Part shown: in pieces, positions 40,430 through 50,700 of the stretch
Numbering within the stretch: the first letter of the stretch is position 1
How the letters are laid out: every line of letters begins with the position of its first letter
Assembly (NCBI GenBank): GCA_963377175.1
Contig: CAUJNA010000506.1
Location: 1 to 64,000, forward strand
Reading direction: 5' to 3'
Source of the DNA: Effrenium voratum
Lineage: Eukaryota; Sar; Dinophyceae; Suessiales; Symbiodiniaceae
Length of the DNA: 64,000 nt
Notes under the pieces: generated by a model
Database searches by the model: none
Seen by the model: the letters and a program-made list of their open reading frames with translations, nothing else
What the model was told of the DNA's origin: nothing
Position numbers and translations under genes: made by a program

Positions 40430-41624
40430 GGGCACAAATGAGGACCACCGCCGCGAAGGTGCAGCCCGCGATGAGGAACGTAATCACCTGAGGTCACCGT
40501 ATCTGAGCCCAACATGCCCCCGGTTCACCTGATGGTCCTCCAGTTTTGGAGGATAGAATAAGGGTACCCGATTTCTTTCGGAAGTCTATTTTAGTAGGGG
40601 AACCCTCCCCAAAAAAAGGGGAGAGAAAGGGCACTACTGGGGGACCGAGTTCACCTGATGGGGTTGAAGATGAGATTCGGGGCCTATCCGATCTCCGGCG
40701 ACACGCAGCGGGTTTTCCGGCAAGGCAGGTTGCCGGGAGTTTGCTTGCGGGTTCTGGCAATGAGCACGAAAGCGGGAGAAACATCCTATGCCTTCATGAT
40801 GCTTGTAGGCTCCGCGAAAGCTTCGGAATGCCGCACCATGAGGCATCATGCTGCTGCGTGAATCTGTTTGGGCTGCGGTTCATGTCTATTCTAGCGCTTC
40901 TTGCGCGGCAATGCGCATATCCCAGGAAGATTCAATTGGCCAAGCACAGAGCAAAACAGAAGTGGTTCTTGCATTTGGGCTATCTGGGGATTGGGTGACG
41001 ACTAGGAACCCTGCGTGCATCGCGCTTGCCGATGCAATGTGAAACCAAAGTGAAGAAACCACGAGGAAACGAAAGGGAAACAACAAGAAGGAAAACGAAA
41101 CGGAGATCGAAATCCGGGCCACGCGGCGATCTGGTAGCGTGCCGCCTTCATGGGCGGGGCCCCGCCCAGGATCTGGCCAGTCCTGAACCGCAATGGATCT
41201 CGGGACAGCTTGTCCGATTTGCTTTCTCAGCTTGGGACAGTTTGTCCCAAATGGCGAGCCAAACGCAGAGGCTCCGTACAGGGCCTGCTAGAACCAACGG
41301 GAAAGGCTGGTCAACATGAAAAAACCATGCCCCCAAAACGCTCAGAGCCACCAAACCCTCTCCCCATTTCTTCAAATCCATCCCAAACCGAACCGAGCTA
41401 GTGTTATTTACCTCCGTGGGGTGGGGTGGGTGGGGGTGGGGCTACTATGCTGACGTCAAGCTCGGGACTCCATCTCAGGTCGGCTTCCTCTACCACAAAC
41501 TGATGTTGCCCGAGTCGAATCGGCCCCGAATCGACGGACTCAAATCTGCGCCGGGGCGCATCATGCCCGGGATGGACACCAGGCCCACCACGTTCATGCC
41601 ATTGATCGCCGGAATCAGCGCCGC
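40430..41624 (-). CDS. UPF0014 (FetB/ALS3-like) permease, C-terminal exons
   Basis: Three phase-compatible minus-strand exons: 41624-41560 (AALIPAINGMNVVGLVSIPG, MM), 41182-41128 (TGQILGGAPPMKAARYQI) and 40487 to about 40430 (VITFLIAGCTFAAVVLI). Donors GCGCCC and GCCGCG, acceptors AG|G. The run ALIPAINxMNVVGLVSIPGM followed by TGQILGGxPPxxAxxYQI is the diagnostic region of the UPF0014 membrane family (E. coli FetB, plant ALS3/STAR2), the permease partner of a FetA/STAR1-type ATPase. The N-terminal membrane exons expected upstream are not seen in the 1.3 kb before the next gene's stop codon at 42965; candidates instead lie at 61.7-63.9 kb. Whether the ATPase exons downstream are fused to this permease or form a separate gene is not resolved. 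Confidence 0.88.
40536..40648. mobile_element. Introner-like element, family IV, with 13 bp target duplication
   Basis: Inverted ends (GGTCCTCCAGT after the left duplication; ACTGGGGGACC at the right) and the family core TCTATTTTAGTAGGGGAACC. Flanked by exact 13 bp direct repeats GTTCACCTGATGG at 523-535 and 649-661 of the 40 kb block (40523-40535, 40649-40661). On the gene strand each repeat reads CCATCAGGTGAAC, which contains an AG|GTGA splice-like junction. It lies between permease exons 41182-41128 and 40487. Confidence 0.85.
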
Positions 41625-42964
41625 CTGCACACTCTTCACCTCAGAACATCCGCTTCCTTCCAAACCCAACTGGTGTGGCCCGGAGGTTCGGAGCTGAGCT
41701 TGGGTGGCTTCGTTTCCCATTTGTTTGTTTTTTTCCAAGAACCAGGTCAGCTCCTCAAGCCAATCCCAACCCATCCAAACCACCAGCTCCAAGTTGACCT
41801 GAGAAAACTCATCCATCTGCTCGAGTGTCTCTCTCCGATGAGGCATCTGGAACTTGGATTGGTGAGATTGGGGCCGGCTCCAACCGGCGGTGAAAGCTCG
41901 AGACCCTTGAACAAATGGTCGCTATGTCGTTTGGTCCAAGCCAAAAGCCATCCCAAGAAGGGACCCAAGGAGAGGCTGCCAGCTGCTTGACACGCGAAAC
42001 GCCCCGTTGCTCTCATTCCCTTGCCCCAGTTGGCCATTCTCGGCTGCAACTCCTGTTTTGCCCTTTGGGCGGGTAATTGTCGCCCTCCAAACTGACTCAG
42101 ATCGGCAGTGGCGCGACCGGGCTCTTCTCCTTGGACTGAAGCCAATGCAGGGCCCCCTTGAATGCTGATCCATAGAGCGAAGAGTCCAGTACCGAAAAGC
42201 TGGCGTGCGACCAGAGTCGATCCGGCGTGCATGCCGCTTGCACTTTCCCCGACAGGGAAGATGAAAACATCCCATCTCGCTTCACAAACTGCTCACAAGT
42301 GTTGCACGCAAAAACGAAGTGGGGTGTGCAGCCGCAAATCTCCGATCCAAGTCTCCCCAGGAACATGAAAGCCATAGGGCGGTTGCCCTGCCGCAACTTG
42401 CATCGCAAGTTCCGCCCGCCGAGCGTCACACACTCCCAGCGGCGAGGCGGCGTAGCTGAAGATTGGCATGGGGGAGGTGGATCCATGAGATCAAATTAAA
42501 ACAACTTGTCCGACCGAATTGGAAAGTTCGGCGTTGACATCATCGCTCGCCAGTAAAGCGATTGATGAATATGTTGTTTGAGGATATGATACTGCATCTG
42601 ATCATGTATATTTTGCTTCTGGATTCCCTCATCTGTTCCTTTGTGCGCGAACTGCCGCCACGAAAGCGCATTCTGTGCAATGCGCGGGATTGGGCAACCA
42701 TCAAGAACGCGCGTGTCTGTACATAGTCCGCGTCTGTCTACTCCTGCATACACGAAGGAGTCATTGACATGCATGGGTCAAGATGGTGCTTGAGGCCAGG
42801 AAATTGTCAATTTCAATGAATAAGGTCGGCACGGCCAACTCTCTTGAACGACCCACTGGAACAGGGATTATCACAGCACCTGGCTTCAAAAAGTTGGTTT
42901 TGGCACCGCACACCGCGCGCGGCCCGCGCAAGCTCGTGGTATCCTGCGCGACCTGGCAGGTCAC

Positions 42965-45900
42965 TTAAACCCCGAAGGACACCAGGAAGATCTCAAATGG
43001 GTGACCGTCCAAGGCCAGTCCCAGCGACTCGCCCATCCGAAAACGACTGAAACGCTTGGCCGCGCGGGTAAGGCCTGAAAACTCTGGCTTGGAAGACCTC
43101 TGTACCCGAGCTGACCGTTTCTCAGCTTACAAATCCGAGGGCTCGCCTCAGGCGAGGGCTCAGTACCCCCTCCAGGGCTCATTCGGCACTGGCAGCGGCA
43201 CCCACGCCAGGTCGGGGTCCCGGGAGTTGGGCGCCGGGTCGTCGTCCGGAGGCTTGCAGCAGAACTTGCCTCAAGCGCTTACGTGCACAAACTTTAGATG
43301 GCTGGAGCTCAAAAACGTGTACCAAAATGGCACCTGGGCAAATGGAACCAACAACTAAAACCTGCGTAACCCTGGCTCTTTAACCTTGAGCCATGCCCAG
43401 ATTCGAGGCGCGAACCTAGCCCACGGGCATGTGCTAAAAGAGTACCTGTTGGCCCAAAGGAACCGCAGGCCAGGTGTCATGGAATTCATAACGCAGATAG
43501 ATTTCTACACTTGCACGGATTAGGAATGGAATTTGACAGGTATGATAGGCTAGTTCGCCAGGCGTACTCGAAAGAGCCGCAGCACGGGAAACCCTCCGCG
43601 GTCCCCCCGGTTTGGCCCTGGCGCCGATCAGCGGCAGCTCGCAGCACTGCAGCGGGAAGTTGGCGGCCCCTGGCCGGAGCTCTCGAGTGGACCACCCGGG
43701 TTTCCCAATGCCGGCGTAAATCACATGGCCATGGGTCAAAAAAAAACAAATCGGTTAGCCCCCAGTGAACATCAACCAATCCAACCACTAAAATAGGTTC
43801 TAAAATGGGCGGCGAATTCATCGAAAACCAACCAAACTGGGATCCCAAGACGGTTCTGATTCCGGCCCTGTGCCAAAGCTTGGTACCGAGCCTCCGAGGC
43901 TCCGAGCCGATTCGGAGCTCGGAAACGGTCAGATCAAGGGCGTAACAGAGAGCCGGTCGAAACGAAGCGACATCTTCCGCTTCTGTTTCGCCAGGGAGAA
44001 GAATTCAGGGCCTTTTTTCGCGTGCAAAGCGACCTTCTGCCCCGCCTGCTTTCCAAGAATGGCCGGAGGGGCCTTGAAGAATGGCGTTGCTTTTGAAAAT
44101 GTGGGGCGGAATTCTGAAAGGGCATGCCTTGCATTTGGTTTGACTCTCGAATCAACCCAAAAACCAAAGACTCCGAATGCTTGGTTGCTGTTGACCCCCC
44201 TGCAAAAAGTGAATATTTTTTTGGGGTTTAGCGGAAAACCCAACTTGATTTCAACCAAAAAGTGTTAAAGTCTAAAGATCCAACCCAGCAGTCAAGAATG
44301 CCCAAAAAACCAGAAGCTACCTTTGGCTTGGTGGATAAAGAGGCCTGTGGTGGATGCAGCTGCTCCACTTATCTCCCTTCTGGGCTCTGCCCACCACCGG
44401 ACCGCCAGCCTCCATTGCAGTCGAAGTCGTCCTCGCAGCTCTCGGGCATCGACGGCATCCACTCCTGGGCCGAAAAGTGCGCAGGCATGCGCTTTTTTGG
44501 GATCCAACAGGATTCCAGGCAAAGAATTTGGGGTTTTAATGTCAAAGTTCCTGAGTTCACCTTTGAAGAGGCTCCTTTTTTAGAGGTTCTCAGAGGCTTC
44601 CAGAGCTTGAAACTCTGAAATCCCAAAGCTTCCAGGATAGCCTCATCTCCAAATGCCCAAAAGGCACAAGTCGCGACTCCAAACCCCGCTCCTTCAATCC
44701 GCTCTTCAGGGCCACCCGCTCACTTTGACCGGAGTGGAGCGGCAAGGTTGCGCCTCACATGGAGTCTGTGCATGGCTCGCACGAAAAGAAAACACGTCCC
44801 GTGAGTCGTCTGGGAGAGGTTGATGCTAAGCACTGAAAACCTCGTCCACTGGGCAGAATCTGAAAGGGCCAACGGAAGAAATACCCTTTCTTTGTTGGGC
44901 AATCAAAGTTGAACACTCGAAAGAAACACTTCGAAGTAGAAATTTGCTTGTAAACTTGTAATGGCTTGCCTGAATTTCACCTCAAAGGCTTTCACTCAAG
45001 GAAGCACTGCGGCAAGAGCTGGTCGATCCCTTTCAAACAGCTCCCTTCGCTCGTGAGATACCACTCGCCCGTGAGAAATGCGGGTTTCATCAGGCCAACC
45101 ACTCGGGTGCAAGTTACATGGGCAAGTCTGCGGACCCCTTCCCCGGCAAACATCCTCAGCCTCGTGAAGCTTGGGTCACAGTTCCCACCCGCATGGCACC
45201 ATTCCAGTTGGAACCCAAAAACCTCATAGGATCTCATACCCTCCTCCATGGTAAGGACCTTTACCGGAGCCCTCATAGGTTTTTCATGGACCATCGGCCT
45301 GCCAAGGTCGTCCGGCTCTCCGTCCGCAGGGAGGGGTACGGCGTCGCCTTGGCCTGAGAGTACCTGGACAAGGCTGGGACTGTCATGAGTTTCATATGGC
45401 TGTGGGTCAAAAATACGTACCCAAAATGGAACCCTGGGAAGTGGAAATATGGACCAAAACCTGCTGTCCCCTTGTGGTTTAATTTTGACCCATCCCCATA
45501 TTTGAATTTTAACGGTTGTGGTTAAACATATAGATTTTCATCCACTGCGAGGGAAGATTTGTCAATGACATATAATAGTTTTGTAGCAAGTTGGAACTAC
45601 CTCAGAGCTTGGTCGGTTGAATCCCCACCGATTTTGGACGTCCAGTTCGGGCCAGTACAATTCGTTGCCACATGAATGCGTTCAAAGAATTCATGCATCC
45701 TTTGGTGCAGAAACTCCGGTGGGCAGCCGCCGGGTCTTTGGGCTGATCTAATGGACACAAAAAGGCAACAGCTGAAAGGGGTCGCTCAAATGGCTGGAGC
45801 CAGGATGGTTTTGCATTTGCCAGTTCAACCGACTTCACAATTTCCCAAGCGATTTCTAGGACTTGAAGTCGCGGTCCAAGCTGACATTTGGGGCACGCAG

Positions 45901-47664
45901 TTCCTCGGTTCAATTGGATCATAGGAGTTCCATTGAGTAATTGCGTTTTATTGGCGGCCCTTGGTGGACATCATTTGTGGGGATTTATGTCCACCAATAG
46001 GAGGTTGCTCTCACGCTCACGTTTAAAAACGCCACCAGCATAGACCCCAAATAGCATTGAAGACTTGACCCTCTTGTGCACTGCCTCCCAGGCTCCCGCA
46101 CGTACCGCCCACACAAGTTTCCATGTGCATCGCTTCATGTGTAGCACCTGCGCGGGTTTCTGCGCACACCGCCTTGTATTCCTGCACTCCTGCACGGATT
46201 TTCGCGCACACCGCCCACACGACTTTCCGTGCGCACCTCCCACAGTGTACTCCTGCGAGTTTCCATGCGTACTTCCCACGTGTGTTTTGGCAAACCGTCG
46301 CGCCACCTGTTGCACTCGGATTCTCGTGCGCGCATCCGGCACGGATTCCCGTCCGCATAGGTTTGCGTGCGCACTTCCTACACATGTCTCCACGCACGCC
46401 TCCCGTATTTATTCCTTTGTACCTCCCATGTGTTTCCGCACACTTCGTCTTGTACTGCCAGTCACCACCAGCACCCTGACCAGCACCCTGCCAGCACCCC
46501 AGCACCCTCACTGCAGCGCCGAACAAGCACCGTCAGTCACCACCAGCACCCTGACCAGCTCCCTGACTGCACAGCACACCAGCAGCTCCCTGACCAGCAC
46601 CCGCAGACCCCACCTAGCCCGATTTCGTTGAACAACCCCCCCTCAACTCAAGCTCAGACCGTTACCATTCAACGGCATGGCTTGCTGCCTCGCCTCTCAC
46701 CCCTGCTGCCTCTCCCACCCTTCCCGGCTGCCGCTTGAGTGCTGTCGAAACAGGTCCGTCAGGAACATCGGGGGGTTCTTGATGTCCACCGAATGCTTCG
46801 TGACCTCCCCCGACCAAGGGTCGAACTCATACTTGGAATAGCCTCGGACTTTCTGACGCGTGTGGTTGCCAGGCTGTGGCAGCACGCCTCCCCCCCATAC
46901 TGGCCCATACTCTTGAGATCAGATGGCTGTTAATTACGCTGCATTGTGAATCAGTTCCATTGCTCAGGAATGCTGTGTTTTTCCTGTTAGCAAGGGCTCT
47001 GATTCAGACTTCACCATGAGCATCGGACGCTACAACTGAATCATAATCAAAACCCCGGTACAAAGCTGGTCTACCCAGAACCATGTAAAGAATTTCAAAG
47101 GCGGAATTTATGGTTGGGATCGCTACTAACCTTCATCAATCCCCGGGTTTTGAGCACGTGGCTCAACTTGATTCAGAAATTCAGACTTCACCATGAGCAT
47201 CGGATGCCAAGCGCCAAGCGTAGCCCCGCCAGCTGAGCCCCTGACCTTCTATGATGACCGGTGCCTCTGAGTAGTGGGTCTGCTGCAGGCCAGGCGCAAA
47301 CAGGGCCATAGCGTGTCCCACCAGGCCTCGGCCACTGGCAGCGCTAGCAGAAAGACCTACCCACAGCACGATTTGTTTCCAACCCTTTCTCCAAAGGGGA
47401 GGCGCATGGGAAGGGTTTGTCTTCGTCCTTGTCTTAGTGATGATTATCATCACCACTGATGTTGGGTGATGGTTCGCAGCATCCGGATCATCATCATTAT
47501 TCTGTTTCATATACGTTTCAAGTGCGCCGCTAGACCCGACTTGGAATGCAGGTGATGCGTAGTCATGTTACTGCAGCTCATGCTGGGGATGCATAGTGAT
47601 GATTATCAACAGGATGTTGTCACGGAAACTGCAGGTGATGGGGATTTTGATGATTATCATCAGG

Positions 47665-47707
<43 letters not shown>

Positions 47708-47709
47708 GG

Positions 47710-47742
<33 letters not shown>

Positions 47743-50700
47743 GTCATCATCATCATGACCCGACTTGACATGCAGGGGATGCAAAGTATATAGATTTGCA
47801 TCAACAGGATCATCATCATTATCGTCGCGCCCTTCTTTTTCATATACGTTTCAAGTGTGCCGTTAGACCCGACTGGAAATGCAGGAGGATGCGTAGTCAT
47901 GATTGTCATGATAACTGCTGCTGAGTGATGATTTAGCATCAGGGCACACTTGAAACGTACATTTAAAAAAGAAGAGCGTTGCGATAACGATGATGATCCT
48001 GATGATGCAAATCACCACCCAACATCAGTGATGCTGATAATCATCACTATGCTCAGCATCACCAGCAGTTTGCGTGACTATGCGTACCCAGCACCAGCAG
48101 TCATCATGACAATCATGACTATGCAGCCTCTGCATTTCCAGTCATGAGCATCGCCAGCAGTCGTGATGATAGTCGTCACTTTGCATCCCCTGCATGTCAA
48201 GTCGGGTCATGATGATGATGATGATGATGATGATAATTCTGATGATAATTATTATTACTCATCCTCCAGCACTCAGTTATCATGACAATCATGACTGCGC
48301 GTCCTCCGCATTTCCAGTCGGGTCTAACGATAATGACGATGATCCTGATGATGCAAATCATTATCATGATGATGATGATCGTTCTCATCCTCAGCATCAC
48401 CAGCAGCTTCCGTGACAACATCGTTAGACCCGGCTTGAAATGCAGAGGATGCGTAGTCATGATTGTCATGATAGGGATGCATAGTGATGATTGTCATCAG
48501 GATGTTGTCACAGAAACTGCTGATGATGCTGAGGATGCGTGGTGATGATTATCATCAGGATCATTCATCATCATGACCTGACTTGAAATGCAGGGGCTGC
48601 AGATGCATAATAATTATCAGCATCACTGATGTTAAGTGATGTTTTGCATCATTATCGCGGTGCTCTTCTTTTTCATTTACGTTTCAAGTGTGCCGTTAGA
48701 CCTGACTTGAGATGCAGGGGATGCGTAGTCATGATTGTCATAATAACTCCTGAGTAATAGTTCATCATCGTCATCACAACCATCTCATTGCATCCCGAGG
48801 TGTTCCTAACGGCTTACTTCTCGCGAAGACGAAGCGATGACACAAAGTCCACGCTTTGCATCCGCAGCAATACAATGAGTTCTTGCGAACGACAAAAAGT
48901 GCCCCCAACATGTTTTTCCTGCCCGAGTTTCCACACACCGGGGGGACTTCTTGTCAAATCCAACAAAGTGCTCAGTATCATGCGAATTAATCCTGCAGTG
49001 GCTTGTTTGAGATGCAGGGAATGCGTCATCATAATTATCATAACAACTGCTGGTGATGCTGAAAATGCAAAGTAACAATTATCATCATAACTGCTGGCAA
49101 TAATGCGAATGCATAGTAATAATTATCAGCATCCCCAATGTTGGGTAATATTTTGCATCATCAAAAACATCATCATTATCGTGGCGCTCTTCTTTTTCAT
49201 ATTTGCTTTAAGTGTGCCGTTAAACCCGACAAAAAAAGCGTAGTCATAATTGTCATAACGTCCCCTGGCAGCAAGCCGGGGCCGGCGGCACAGGGTGGCA
49301 GCCCTTAAATTAGTAGGGGAATCCTCCCTTACCTAGAGATGTCAAAACTGGGCCCTTTTAGCGGCGTGTTTCCTCTTGACTGCCTCCAAAACAAAAAACC
49401 ACCTCACAGTGCCTGGACATGAATCCACGAATTGTCCCGTCCACTAGTTCGGGTCCAATATTTTTTAAGCAGCACACACACACACACAAAACAATCTAAA
49501 AGACACAAAGCACAAAACAACCAAAAAGAAAAGACACATGGCCATGGGGCAAAACCTATGGCTTTATTTTGAGGTGGATGAACATCCATTTGCCACCTAT
49601 TTTGATGTTCACCAGGGGTACAGCGATTTGACCCACACCCACATCTGTTGCCCCAGCCCAAAGATTCGGGCGCTTCCCCTCCGATCGCTTCCGATCGCTT
49701 CGTTTCGAGGCGCCCTTGGGCCAGAGGTGGAGACGCCATCGGAGGCGCAGCTGCTGTGCCTCCAAGACTTTGCTCATAGCGGTGATCTCCAGTTTGCTCT
49801 CCTGCGCGTGACTGCGACTCCAAACCATCTTTTTGACCGCAGGTTGGAGTCCAGGAATTGGGATAGAGTCACCATCTCTATTCAGACACTGGTGGTTTTT
49901 GTTGAGTATGGGTCAAACTTAAACCAGGAACTGGACCGCAGGTTTTAGTCCTTGCTTCTGTTTGCCAGGGCAAGCCATTTTGGGGTTACCCTATTTTTGA
50001 CCCACAGCCATATCCCGATCTTCGGCTTTGGTTTGGGACAAAAGGTGGTCAGGGTTTACATAGGGGGTTCTGCTCTCCGACGCCTCTTGGCCCCACTTTC
50101 AGAGTCCCAAGGCGTGTCTCACCACACGCTGCACTCACATGACATGTCTCGCTCCTCGGACATAGACTGTACAGACCAACGCAGTGCTGAGAGAAAGCGT
50201 TTGTACCTGACCAGACATCCCAGCAAATGTGTATTCACCGCCGCCTAAGGTCCTGTCAGACGTTTACTTAGAACAAGCGCCAAGCATGGCCACCCTTCCT
50301 GCGCGGGGATCGCAGCCATGGTCCGCGCAAAGAACTACTGCGAAGCCCCCATGAGATACCCAGGGAGAAGTTCAGTTCATGAAGTGCTTTGCACGTATTC
50401 AACAGAAGAATTTGCATGCATCTCACAGCACTCCCCTCTTGCAGGCTTGGCAGTTACTTGCCTTACATCACGGGTGAACAAAAGCCGATTGCCAAGGGCA
50501 CGTGTTGAGGCCCTTCAGCTCGAAACCAGGTGCCCTCTCATCCACAAAGCTGATCTCCGGGCCTCTAAAAGTCACCCGCACATCGAGCAACCACCCACGA
50601 CTCAACCAGCCAAGGCTCATAGAACGCGACGCGGAGCCATAAAAAACGAACAGCAGGACCCCACCATGGCATCCTCCCGAGTTGGTTCTGCCGCTTTGTC

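Noticed and set aside
47565..47939. Poly-His and poly-Ile/Met ORFs
   Set aside because: ATC trinucleotide repeat read in different frames.
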